Below are positions 1 to 8,332 of a stretch of 64,000 nucleotides of DNA, one piece after another. The first letter of the stretch is position 1. The number at the start of each line of letters is the position of its first letter. The translations under genes and the position numbers were made by a program. Source of the DNA: Planctomycetota bacterium (GTDB taxonomy: Bacteria; Planctomycetota; UBA1135; GCA-002686595). Location: positions 1 through 64,000 of the forward strand of contig JAKLKU010000014.1 of the NCBI GenBank assembly GCA_023150475.1. Reading direction: 5' to 3'. The notes below the pieces were generated by a model. It saw only the letters and a program-made list of their open reading frames with translations, ran no database searches and was not told where the DNA came from.

Positions 1-65
1 GAAAGTGCATCGGCGGTCTCCAGAAAAACTCCGTACGCCAGACGAAGACCGCCACAACCCGTTTT

Positions 66-119
66 GGTTTCAGCCGCGCTCAGATTTTCGGCGCAACGAC
101 GCGGGGCAGTATCCCTGCC
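66..119 (+). repeat. Dispersed repeat, copy a (partial)
   Basis: This stretch matches the right half of the repeats at 4695-4780, 15133-15217 and 15510-15598. The shared core reads GATTT, a short variable gap, then GCGCAACGACG and GGCAGTATC. The left half seen in the other copies (GGGGCTTCC and ATGGAC) is missing or too diverged to recognise. It overlaps the 3' end of the lipoprotein gene on the minus strand. Confidence 0.65.
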
Positions 120-796
120 GGTCTCGCGAACGTCGCTTCCGGCGTCGCGAGCACCTCCTGAGCTCGCACGACCGGTGTAGCGTTGAAGTAGCTGCCCTCG
201 CGTTGCTTGGAATTCAGCTCGAACACGCCGGTGAAGCGCACGAGCGCGTCGCCCCAATCGACCACGTCGACGACTTCGACGTACCAGCGCTCTTGTTTGC
301 CGAGCAGGAAGTACTGCCAGCCGCGGGCTTCCACGTTCGGCGCGCGAACTTCGTAGACGTGACGCACTGCGGCGCGGCACTGCACTTGGGTCGTCGCGCG
401 CGACAAGATGTGGACCGTCGCGCCCGCGGACTCGAGCTCCCGGACGCGGTTCGCGCTCTGCGTATCGGCGAGCCGCTCGACGCCGCCGAGTGCTTCGACC
501 GACGGCGCGCGTGAGCTCACCGGCGCGACCCACACGTCGAGCGAGCCCCACAAGGTGAGTCGACGCGTCACGTAGCGGCCGCCGGTGCCATCGATGCCGT
601 CCACGAACGAATGGCCCACGCCGTGCAGCTCGCGATCGATCTCGAAGCTCCACGCACCTCCGGGTGCGACGTAGCGCAGGTCGTCGAGCGATCCTTCGAT
701 CTGCGCGCGTGTTTCGAAGGGCGACGACGTGCGGCAGCTCGGCGCGAGGCCGCAGGCCAATCCAACGAGGCAGCAGAGTCGGAGGAACGGCTTCAC
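80..796 (-). CDS. Putative lipoprotein, unknown function
   Basis: A 238-residue protein that I do not assign to a family. The start is a GTG at 796, chosen because an AGGAG lies a few bases upstream and because this GTG overlaps the stop of the preceding gene as GTGA, a sign of translational coupling. The N-terminus is hydrophobic and ends in a lipobox-like LAPSC, so it is probably exported and lipid-anchored. The body is mixed alpha/beta in composition without obvious repeats. Its last dozen codons and stop lie inside a copy of a dispersed repeat (66-119), so the C-terminus may have been replaced by repeat sequence. It forms a two-gene unit with the upstream lipoprotein; a joint envelope role is inference. 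Confidence 0.7.
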   Translation of the reverse strand: MKPFLRLCCLVGLACGLAPSCRTSSPFETRAQIEGSLDDLRYVAPGGAWSFEIDRELHGVGHSFVDGIDGTGGRYVTRRLTLWGSLDVWVAPVSSRAPSVEALGGVERLADTQSANRVRELESAGATVHILSRATTQVQCRAAVRHVYEVRAPNVEARGWQYFLLGKQERWYVEVVDVVDWGDALVRFTGVFELNSKQREGSYFNATPVVRAQEVLATPEATFARPAGILPRVVAPKI

Positions 797-1743
797 GGCC
801 GAGACTCCTTCCACGCTTCCGTCCACGCACTCGAACCGAGGAACTCGCTCCACCGGCCGAGCTGCGCGTCGAAGTGCGCTCGATCGTCGCTAGTCCATCT
901 GCCGGTCGTCACGCGTCCGTCGCGTAGGTGCACGACGACGAGGCCGTGGAGCGTCTCGGCCCGGCCAGCACGAGTTCCCGACCACGCGTGGACGCTCCGC
1001 GTGTCGGTGCTCTCGAGGTCTTGCCACTCGAACGCGCCGTGGCTCCTTTCGAGCTCGCGGCGCAAGTCGACGCCGACCGCCCAAGCCGCGCGCGGCGCCG
1101 GGCGCCAGCGATCGAGCTCGCTCCACTCGAGCCGGAGGCGTTCGCTCGCGCCGTCGACGGCGACGTTGCGCGGCGTGAACGTGATCCAATGCGAGGACTC
1201 CTCGACGCGCCAGTCCGCCTCGCCCCACTTCGCCGAGTCGAGCCCGAATGCGTCGATCGAGGGTGCCTCGAGCCAGGACTTCGCGAGTTCTTCGCCCGTA
1301 CCGTCGTCGACGACGAAGAGCTCGACCGGCGGCTGACGTTCCGACGGACGCGAGCGGAGCGAGTAACTCGCGCCCGGCTCGCACCGCCACCGCACCGTGC
1401 GGACCTCCCCCGGGATGCCGTGTCGGAGTTGGACGCGCAGCGTGTGCTCCCCCGGCAGCAGTTCGACCGAACCGATTCCAGCGCCCGGGTTCAGAGCCGT
1501 CTCGAGCCTGTTCCGCCGCAAGGCGACCAACTCGTCGTCGACGGAGCAGATCGATCCTTGTCGCGCGGTTGCTTCGAGCAGCAGCAGCGGCTGGACGAAG
1601 TGCGCGCGCGCGACTTCCGTCGCCGGTCGCACCGGACCGCCGTACGTGCGAGCGGAACTGCAGCTCGCGGCGAGCATGACGCTTGCGAACGTGGCGACGG
1701 CGGCGCGAGCGATCGTCGTCGGCTTCGTGGTCGGGATGTTCAT
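793..1743 (-). CDS. Putative lipoprotein, unknown function
   Basis: A 316-residue protein beginning at ATG 1743, where a basic N-terminus is followed by a hydrophobic stretch and the lipobox LAASC. The reading frame stays open further upstream, but that part is Arg/Ala/Asp repetition encoded by an intergenic 9-base repeat and is not credible protein. After the lipobox there is an all-soluble domain with scattered Trp residues and no motif I recognise. It is followed directly, with a GTGA overlap, by a second lipoprotein, so the two are likely made together and may act together in the envelope. The function is unknown. Confidence 0.72.
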   Translation of the reverse strand: MNIPTTKPTTIARAAVATFASVMLAASCSSARTYGGPVRPATEVARAHFVQPLLLLEATARQGSICSVDDELVALRRNRLETALNPGAGIGSVELLPGEHTLRVQLRHGIPGEVRTVRWRCEPGASYSLRSRPSERQPPVELFVVDDGTGEELAKSWLEAPSIDAFGLDSAKWGEADWRVEESSHWITFTPRNVAVDGASERLRLEWSELDRWRPAPRAAWAVGVDLRRELERSHGAFEWQDLESTDTRSVHAWSGTRAGRAETLHGLVVVHLRDGRVTTGRWTSDDRAHFDAQLGRWSEFLGSSAWTEAWKESRP

Positions 1744-2154
1744 GCGGCCACGCTCCCATGTCGACCGTGGCCACACCAGGCACGCGTTTCGAGCGGCGTG
1801 ATCCGTGCCGCGAATCGCGCTCGCGTCACGGCCGGAGCGTGAACCGAAACCGGAGGTCACACTCACTTCGCCGGGCGCCGAGGATCCGGGCTCCCGCGAC
1901 GAGCATCGGCCGATCACCAGCCGACCGTCGACGCGCGCCGCGGCCGACCCGGACGCGACGCGCGCGTTGACGTCGAAGGAGTCGCTGCCCCAAGCGAGCG
2001 TGGCTCGCGCCATCACCCGAGCGCCGCACGCCCCTCGCGGTTCGTCGGTTCTTCGATGCACGACGTCCCGCCTCGGAACGGCACGGCCGCCAAGCCGGAT
2101 GTCGAGTCGAACGCGCCGTCGGAGCCGCGTCGCCGTCGCCAGGACCGCCGGTCG

Positions 2155-2223
<69 letters not shown>

Positions 2224-2249
2224 CGCGAACTCGGCCCGGCGAAAGGACA

Positions 2250-2279
2250 CGGGGTCGAGCAGCCGGCTGCTCGACCCCG
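2250..2279. repeat. Perfect 30-base palindrome
   Basis: Bases 2250-2264 are the exact reverse complement of 2265-2279, centred on GCAGCC/GGCTGC. It can form a cruciform or, in RNA, a very stable hairpin with almost no loop. No T-run follows on either strand, so it is not a classical terminator. It lies between divergent genes, 400 bases before the radical SAM gene, and could be an operator for a dimeric regulator, but no regulator is evident. Confidence 0.9.
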
Positions 2280-2679
2280 CTCTCGTCCAAGCGTCGACGT
2301 CCTGAAACGTCGACCGCCCATTCGGTGCAGGCTCACAACCTGCGCATGCGGTTTCTCCCTAGGAAACCCCTTGTCGCGGCCGCCGGAGCGGCGCGCGGCG
2401 TTTCGAACGTTTCCATCCCGTCGAGACCTTCTTGGGTTCAGATCGGCACGAATTCGTTCACCTGGGTTGGCTCCTGTGGCGCCCGGAAAGTTGCAGGAAA
2501 ATCCAATGACCTTCCGCGGAGGCTCCCCTACGGCGTTTTGTCGGCCCCCGATGGACTTCCGGGCGCGGGAGCGCCGGGTAGACTTCGACTCACCTCTCGA
2601 GCTCGTCCCCCGCGATCCCCGAGGCCGGCGCGACCCGCCGTTCGCTCGCTCGTACCGTCCCCCTTCCGAGAGCTACGCC

Positions 2680-4188
2680 TTGGCACGCATCGCGTTCGTC
2701 CTCACGACCTGTCACGAGTTCGAAGGTGTGAAGGTGCTGTCTTCCGTGCTGAAGAAGCACGGGCACCAGACCGACTGCTTCATCACGAGCGAGGAGCGCG
2801 ACTACTACCAAGCAGTCCGCGACTTCGAGCCCGACGTCGTCGGCATCTACGCGACGAGCGGCCAGGAGAAGTGGCCGTACCCGTACATCCGGCGCTGGAA
2901 GAAGGAACTGCCGCACCTGAAGGTCGTGATGGGTGGGCCGCATCCGAGCCACGACCTCGAGCCGCTCCACGAACGCGACGTCGTCGACGCGACGACCAAA
3001 GGCGAAGCCGAGTACGCGATCCTCGAGCTCGTCGAAGCGTGGGCCGCGGGCCGCTCGATCCGCGAGATCCCGAACGTCGGCTGGCTCGACGATCACGGTC
3101 ACGCAGTGCAGAACCCGATTCGTCCGGTGATCGGCGACCTCGACTCGTTGCCGTTCCCCGACGTCGACATCTTCTACAAGTACGCGTTCCTCCGGAACAA
3201 GCGCGTGATGCAGGTCCACGCGAGCCGCGGTTGCCAGAACAACTGCACCTACTGCTCCGTCGGCCTGATGAAGAAGGAGTGGATCAGCGGCAAGAAGGGC
3301 GAGAAGTTCAACCGCACGAAGTCGGTCGACTACCTCTGCGAGGAGATGAACGACATCCTCGCGCGCTACCCCGGCTTCCGGATGGTCAACTTCGGCGACG
3401 CAGCGCTCAACATGGAGCGCGGCTGGATCCAGGAGTTCGCGGAGAAGTGGCCGCAGCGCGTCGGCTTGCCGTTCGCGTGCAACGTCAACATCAACCACCT
3501 GAACGAGGACGACATCATCGCGCTCAAGCGCGCGGGTTGCGTCTCCGTGCAGTTCGGTCTCGAGTCCGGCAGCGAGCGCGTGCGCGTCGACGTGTACCGC
3601 AAGGGCTACACCGACAAGGTCGTGTACGGCATCCCGCCGCTGCTCAAGAAGCACAAGCTCACGTACCGCACGAACAACATCATGGGTTCGCCGGCGGAGA
3701 CGCTCGAGGACATGTTCGAGACGGCGCGCGTCAACAAGCGCATCCAGCCGAACGGCTGCACGGTGTTGATCTATCGCGCGTTCAAGTCGACGGTGCTCGG
3801 CCAAGAGGACTACGCGCTCGGCCGCGTCGACCTCGACAAGGACATCGGCCCGTCGATCCAGCAGGACAGCCACATGAAGCGCGACGACGTCGCGCGCGTG
3901 GTCAACCTGCAGAAGCTCTTCAACATCGCCGTGTTCGTGCCCGGCGGCGAAACGCTCGTGCGTCAGTTGATCAAGCTGCCGCGCAATCGCGCGTTCGACC
4001 TGACCCAGCTCTCGTTCCTCTGGTACCAACACGCCGTCGTGTCGGGGTACGGCATGCTCGACGACTTCATGCTCGGCCTGAAGAACGTGAAGAACGTCTT
4101 CGCTCGCACGCAGAAGCGCGAAGTCGCACCCAAGGCGGAACCGTCGTTCCTCGCGCACATGGACGTCGGAACCGACGCCACTCTGTGA
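2680..4188 (+). CDS. B12-binding radical SAM protein
   Basis: A 502-residue class B radical SAM enzyme. The N-terminal ~130 residues have the Rossmann-like cobalamin-binding fold (opening ARIAFVLTTCHEFEG, later VVMGGPHPS). It is followed by the radical SAM core with the iron-sulfur motif C-QNN-C-TY-C, and a C-terminal region of about 150 residues. The family uses S-adenosylmethionine and a 4Fe-4S cluster, often with cobalamin, for methylation or ring chemistry on lipids, pigments and natural products; the substrate here cannot be told. I chose the TTG at 2680 because homology-like sequence begins there and upstream residues are low-complexity. The canonical DxHxxG cobalamin motif is not obvious, as in many members. 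It stands alone between two long intergenic regions. Confidence 0.88.
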   Translation: MARIAFVLTTCHEFEGVKVLSSVLKKHGHQTDCFITSEERDYYQAVRDFEPDVVGIYATSGQEKWPYPYIRRWKKELPHLKVVMGGPHPSHDLEPLHERDVVDATTKGEAEYAILELVEAWAAGRSIREIPNVGWLDDHGHAVQNPIRPVIGDLDSLPFPDVDIFYKYAFLRNKRVMQVHASRGCQNNCTYCSVGLMKKEWISGKKGEKFNRTKSVDYLCEEMNDILARYPGFRMVNFGDAALNMERGWIQEFAEKWPQRVGLPFACNVNINHLNEDDIIALKRAGCVSVQFGLESGSERVRVDVYRKGYTDKVVYGIPPLLKKHKLTYRTNNIMGSPAETLEDMFETARVNKRIQPNGCTVLIYRAFKSTVLGQEDYALGRVDLDKDIGPSIQQDSHMKRDDVARVVNLQKLFNIAVFVPGGETLVRQLIKLPRNRAFDLTQLSFLWYQHAVVSGYGMLDDFMLGLKNVKNVFARTQKREVAPKAEPSFLAHMDVGTDATL

Positions 4189-4219
4189 CGCACTGACACG
4201 GCGCCGCCCTGTGACGCAC
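4183..4219 (+). repeat. Repeated stop-codon segment after radical SAM gene
   Basis: The 11 bases CTGTGACGCAC at 4183-4193 include the gene's stop codon (TGA, 4186-4188). The same 11 bases recur at 4209-4219. Further GTGACA-like elements follow to about 4250. Confidence 0.7.
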
Positions 4220-4266
4220 CGTCACGTCGTGACACCGTGACATTCCGTGAGTGCGAGGCACTGCGT

Positions 4267-4295
4267 GGCACGGCTTGGCACGGCTTGGCACGGCG
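4267..4295. repeat. 10-base tandem repeat, about three units
   Basis: GGCACGGCTT is present twice in full, then a third partial unit GGCACGGCG. It has no coding support on either strand. Confidence 0.9.
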
Positions 4296-4694
4296 ACCTG
4301 CCGTCGCGGCGCGCCTCGCCGGCATTCGGGCACGCGGCGCGACGCGGGAGCGAGCGGTCGCGCGTCGCCGTGACGCGCGGCGCGTCCGGGTTCGACGGTG
4401 ACGCGCGCCGAGCCCGCGCGGCCCCGCTCGAACGACTCTGAGCCGCTCGCAGCCCCCGGAACTGGCCTCGCGCGTTGGATCACGAAAATGGCGCGGGCGA
4501 CGTCGGCGTGGGGCTTCACGCGGTCGTGACGCACGGTTTGCTCGGGCAAGTCGCGTCGCCGGCGCGAACGGAACTCCAACGGAGACCGTGGACTCCGACG
4601 TCGACGCATTCGAGCCGGCGCGTTTCGCGCGGCGCGTGAACTCGCGCGCGCTCCGCCAACGTCGGGTCGGTCCAATCGCACCGCAGGAGACGAG

Positions 4695-4780
4695 GCGGGG
4701 CTTCCGGCATGGACCGACGCAAGTCGCGTCGGTTGCACCTCAATCGAGATTTCCTGTCCAACGACGAGTGACAGTATCGC
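4695..4780 (+). repeat. Dispersed repeat, copy b
   Basis: This is collinear with the copy at 15510-15598: GCGGGGCTTCC, then ATGGAC, GGTTGCA, GATTTCCTG, CAACGACGAGTG and CAGTATC occur in order with the same spacing. The likeness may extend to a GGGCGACC near 4796. In this copy the short frame starting at the shared ATG is closed by a TGA within 21 codons, so the repeat is unlikely to be a gene. It lies 85 bases before the next gene. Confidence 0.8.
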
Positions 4781-4865
4781 CGACGCCCGTCGAGCGGGCG
4801 ACCCTTCACGTTGGTCGGTTGCGCGACCGAGCGCGGCGCGGAAAATGGCCTCCGAGGAGGATCGG

Positions 4866-7028
4866 ATGCTCGCTGCATGGATCTCGACCGTCGTGCTGGT
4901 GGTCGCTGGCGACGAAGCGGCGTTCGTCGCTGGGCTCGCCGAAGCACGCTCGTTGCTCGACAAGCGCGACTTCGCGAAAGCGGAGGCCAAGGCTCGCGAG
5001 CTCGTCGCCGCCCACGAGCAGCAGCCGTACGTGTGGCTGCACTTGCCCGAGATCGTCGACGTGATCGAGACGTCGAGCTTCTCGAAGTCGTACGTCGAAC
5101 CCGATCCGAAGACCCTCGTGTCCGGCGAGCTGATCTCCTGGAGCAAGTCCGGCGCGAACCTCAAGGTGCGGTACACGCCGAAGACGATGCGCGACTTCCA
5201 GCGCATCGGAGGACAAGGCGACCAGTCGATCTGGCTGCACCCCGTGGCGTTCTCGGGCGGCTACGGCATCGAGATCCGTGGTTCCTCGTACCCGTTCGGC
5301 ACGCGCACGGCGATCGTGCCGACGATCCTGTTCTGCATGGACGAGCGCGACGGCCAAGCGGCGGTCTTCGGCTTCTCGGAGTTCGCCTCGGGCGGGCGGT
5401 CCTACCTCTCGAATGCCCACTTGCGCGTGCGCCGCGACGGCGAGTGGTCGGACGACACGAGCCAAGTCGCCGCTCCGTGCATCGGCGGACGATCCTTCGA
5501 CCTGAAGGTCAAGGTCGAAGACACGCGAGTCGCGGTCACGTCGGGCGGCAAGCCGCTCTTCGACGGCAAGAAGCGGAGCACGGTGTACGGGAAGTTCGGA
5601 CTCGGCGGGTTCACTCGTTTCGACGAACTCGTGGTGTCCGGCCGCGCGCATCCCGGTTGGCTGCAAGGGAAACTCGACGAGCACTACCAGCAGCGGTGGG
5701 AGTGGCACGCGAAGCACTGGCGCAAGGAGTCGCCGTTGCCCGAGTGGCTCGAGCTCGAGTCGATTCGCAAGGAGCGTGGCTTCGCGTTCGACCTCGCCGA
5801 GCTCCCGGTCGCGGTCGAGCCCGACGTGATCCGCGCGATCGAGAAGGCGTTCGCCAGCAAGGCGGGCGAGATCCAGAAGTCGTTCGATGCGCTCGAGCGG
5901 TTGACGCCGGAGCAAGTGCCGGACGGCTCGCGTGCGTGGCTCTCCGCGTTGCTGCTGTATCGAGGCCGGCAGTTGAACGCCGCGCTGAAGGAGTGCGATC
6001 GCGTCGTCGGCGCCGCGCCGGCGTTCGCTCCGGCGCAGCACTTGCGCGCGCGGCTGCTGTCGGAGCTCGATCGTCGCTCCGAGTCGCTCGCCGCCCTGCG
6101 CGCCTTGGCCGCCGCGGTGCCCGACGACGATCGAGTCGTGCTCGACCTCGCCGAAGCGGAGTTCGCCGAAGGAAACCTCGACGAGCTCACGCGGCTATTG
6201 CGCGAACGCGCCGAGCGTGGGCGCTACAACCGCGAACTCGACGAGCTGAACGCGCTCGCCTCGCGCGCGGCGAACGGTCCGGGTTGGTCGAAGCCGCTCG
6301 AAGTGAAGACCGCGCACTACGTCGTCGCGTCCGACATCGACCGCAAGACGTGCGTCGAAGCGGCGGAGATGCTCGAGAACTCGCTCGCGCGTTTCCAGGC
6401 TCGACTCGGTCCGTTGCCGAAGGAGCGCGCGGAGCCTTTCCGCGTCTACCTGTTCTCCGGCTTCGCTGGTTACAGGCGCTACGTGCGCGACGCGCTCGAC
6501 TCCGGCGCCGAGAACACGGCCGGCATGTACCACATGGGGCTCGAGCAGCTCCTGATCTGGAACCAGCCGGATCACGAAGGGATGCTGCGCACCGTGCGAC
6601 ATGAAGGGTTGCATCAGTTCGTCGATCAGAGCATCGGCGAGCTGCCGCGTTGGCTCAACGAAGGCCTCGCCGAGCTCTACGAGAACGCCGAGTTCACCCG
6701 TGGCCCGTCACGCGAGTTGCTCACGCACCCCGAGCACCTGTTCGTCCTGCGCGCGGACGACGTCAAGCTCGTGTCGCTCGCGGAGTTCGTGCGCCAGGAC
6801 GCGGCGCAGTTCATGGCGGACCCGGAAGTCAGCTATGCGCAAGCGTGGGCCCTCGTGCACTTCCTGATGACGAGCTCCGACGAACGCAAGGCGCTGGTCG
6901 ACGGCCTGCTCACTCGGGCGCGCGCCGGCGAGCATCCCGCCGACGCCGTCGAGCACGCGTTCGCCGGCGTCGACTTCGCGCGGCTCGAACGCGACTTCGT
7001 CGAGCACGTGGCGGCGCTGTCGGATTGA
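4866..7028 (+). CDS. Predicted secreted gluzincin metallopeptidase (DUF1570-like)
   Basis: A 720-residue protein. The start is ATG 4866, five bases after GAGGAGG. A short hydrophobic N-terminus suggests export. Residues ~20-300 form a beta-rich domain, ~300-450 contain TPR-like helices, and ~470-720 hold a peptidase-like domain with HEGLH (H579, E580, H583) and, 20 residues on, NEGLAEL (E599 or E603). This arrangement resembles the gluzincin zinc site HExxH...E with a Gly in the third position. Such proteins are common and expanded in Planctomycetota; their substrates are unknown. It is monocistronic and is followed by a convergent gene. The peptidase activity is inferred from the motif only. 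Confidence 0.75.
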   Translation: MLAAWISTVVLVVAGDEAAFVAGLAEARSLLDKRDFAKAEAKARELVAAHEQQPYVWLHLPEIVDVIETSSFSKSYVEPDPKTLVSGELISWSKSGANLKVRYTPKTMRDFQRIGGQGDQSIWLHPVAFSGGYGIEIRGSSYPFGTRTAIVPTILFCMDERDGQAAVFGFSEFASGGRSYLSNAHLRVRRDGEWSDDTSQVAAPCIGGRSFDLKVKVEDTRVAVTSGGKPLFDGKKRSTVYGKFGLGGFTRFDELVVSGRAHPGWLQGKLDEHYQQRWEWHAKHWRKESPLPEWLELESIRKERGFAFDLAELPVAVEPDVIRAIEKAFASKAGEIQKSFDALERLTPEQVPDGSRAWLSALLLYRGRQLNAALKECDRVVGAAPAFAPAQHLRARLLSELDRRSESLAALRALAAAVPDDDRVVLDLAEAEFAEGNLDELTRLLRERAERGRYNRELDELNALASRAANGPGWSKPLEVKTAHYVVASDIDRKTCVEAAEMLENSLARFQARLGPLPKERAEPFRVYLFSGFAGYRRYVRDALDSGAENTAGMYHMGLEQLLIWNQPDHEGMLRTVRHEGLHQFVDQSIGELPRWLNEGLAELYENAEFTRGPSRELLTHPEHLFVLRADDVKLVSLAEFVRQDAAQFMADPEVSYAQAWALVHFLMTSSDERKALVDGLLTRARAGEHPADAVEHAFAGVDFARLERDFVEHVAALSD

Positions 7029-7207
7029 GGCGTGCGACGCCGGCCACGCCTGCGACGGCCGCCAGCGCCCGGCGCGCGCGACAACCGCGACGCCCCGAGC
7101 ACCCCGGCGCCCAACACGTCCCGAGCCGCCCGATTCGTTCGATCCGTTCGCGCCGCGGCTCGGTGTCCGCGTCCGACGCTCGAGTCGCGAGGAACGGCGC
7201 GGTCCGG

Positions 7208-8164
7208 TCAGTTCGCGGCCGCCGCGGTCGTCGACCGTCTGACGTACTTGCCGTCGAACGCCGGCCGCCAGACGCCATCGGGGGCGCGTTGCTCGATGAA
7301 CTGGCGCACCGAGCCGTCGGCGAGCGGCGTGAACGTGCACCGCGACGGCGTCCGCACGTCGTGCGGCGCGAGGTGCTCGCCTTCGAAACGCAACGCGCCG
7401 TCGACGAACGCTCCCGAATAGCGCATCACGCCTCCGCGATCGTCGACCCAGACTTGTTTCCAAAGGCCGTCGGACGGGTCGACGAAGTTGAGACTCCGAC
7501 CGCTCCCTCCGCTGCGGTCCGTCCAACGTTCGCAGAGCACGTAGCCGCGTTCCGCCTTCGTGATCGAGTTCGTGCCGACGAGTTGGCCGCTCGGATCGAA
7601 CACGTCCCATTCGCCGACCCAGAAGTCGAGCTCGCGGTGACGACCGCCGGGTTCACCGCGAGCGCGCGCGACGCACGCGGCGAAACGTGGATCGCCGCGC
7701 AGGCTCGCGAGGTCCGAATCGTTCGAGAGCAACGTCGCGTCGCGGAAGCCGGCGGCGAGCGCGCCGTCGAGCGCATGGAACGCGGCTTCGGCGTCGCCCT
7801 TGAGCGCTTGGGCGCAGGCGAGGTTGTAGAGCGAAGGCGCGCGCTGCGCGGGGAACTCGCTGGCGCGTCGATGCGCTTCGATCGCTGCGTCGAGCTCGCC
7901 TTGCACGTGCAGCGCGTAGCCCAAGTGATGCCACGCTTGACCGTCGTCGGGGTGCGCGGCGATCCGCGCTCGGTACGCCGTGGCGGCTTCGGCCCAACGG
8001 CCTGCGCGGAAGAGCTCGTCCGCGTTCGGCTCGGCGTCGGCGCGTCGAGTCGGTGCCTGCGCGGACTCGTGGATGTCGTTCGTGTTGGTCGTGGAGCAAG
8101 CGACGAACGCCGTCGACGACGCGACGAGCACGCAAGCGACCGCGGAACGGACGGTGAAACGCAT
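7208..8164 (-). CDS. TPR lipoprotein with C-terminal beta domain
   Basis: A 318-residue protein starting at ATG 8164, preceded by GAGGAG. Residues 1-25 are a signal peptide ending in FVAC, a lipobox. Residues ~40-130 are tetratricopeptide-like (LFRAGRWAEAATAYRAR, then WHHLGYALHVQGELDAAIEA). From ~165 a different domain begins with LDFWVGEWDVFDP, the signature of a family of about 150 residues found widely in bacteria and built like a lipocalin-type beta barrel; its ligand is not known to me. A tether-plus-binding role in the periplasm is plausible. It is the last gene on this strand after the glycosyltransferase, about 170 bases downstream, and may be transcribed separately. Confidence 0.75.
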   Translation of the reverse strand: MRFTVRSAVACVLVASSTAFVACSTTNTNDIHESAQAPTRRADAEPNADELFRAGRWAEAATAYRARIAAHPDDGQAWHHLGYALHVQGELDAAIEAHRRASEFPAQRAPSLYNLACAQALKGDAEAAFHALDGALAAGFRDATLLSNDSDLASLRGDPRFAACVARARGEPGGRHRELDFWVGEWDVFDPSGQLVGTNSITKAERGYVLCERWTDRSGGSGRSLNFVDPSDGLWKQVWVDDRGGVMRYSGAFVDGALRFEGEHLAPHDVRTPSRCTFTPLADGSVRQFIEQRAPDGVWRPAFDGKYVRRSTTAAAAN

Positions 8165-8332
8165 TGGGAAGTCTCCTCGGGGACAGAGACAGCGACGCGA
8201 CGACGGACGGGAGGACCGCGAGTCGGCTGCTCGAAGGCACGCTACCGCAGGGTGCGTCTCGGTTGCGCGCGCCGCGCGCGCCTCGCCGCGGGCTTGCAAA
8301 GCCCTTGCTCCGGCGCGACGGAGCGCCAACGT

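Larger units (their letters stand above)
4189..4865. other. Intergenic region rich in repeats
   Basis: Nearly 0.7 kb without a convincing gene. It holds the repeated stop-codon segment, a 10-base tandem repeat at 4267-4295 and copy b of the dispersed repeat. The last few bases supply the ribosome-binding site of the next gene. Confidence 0.6.

Noticed and set aside
2250..2279. Palindrome as an intrinsic terminator
   Set aside because: There is no T-run on either strand and no gene ends close by; it lies between divergently transcribed genes.
4588..5064. Possible small gene over dispersed repeat copy b
   Set aside because: The frame overlaps the metallopeptidase gene and has no ribosome-binding site. 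The short frame from the repeat's conserved ATG ends after about 20 codons.
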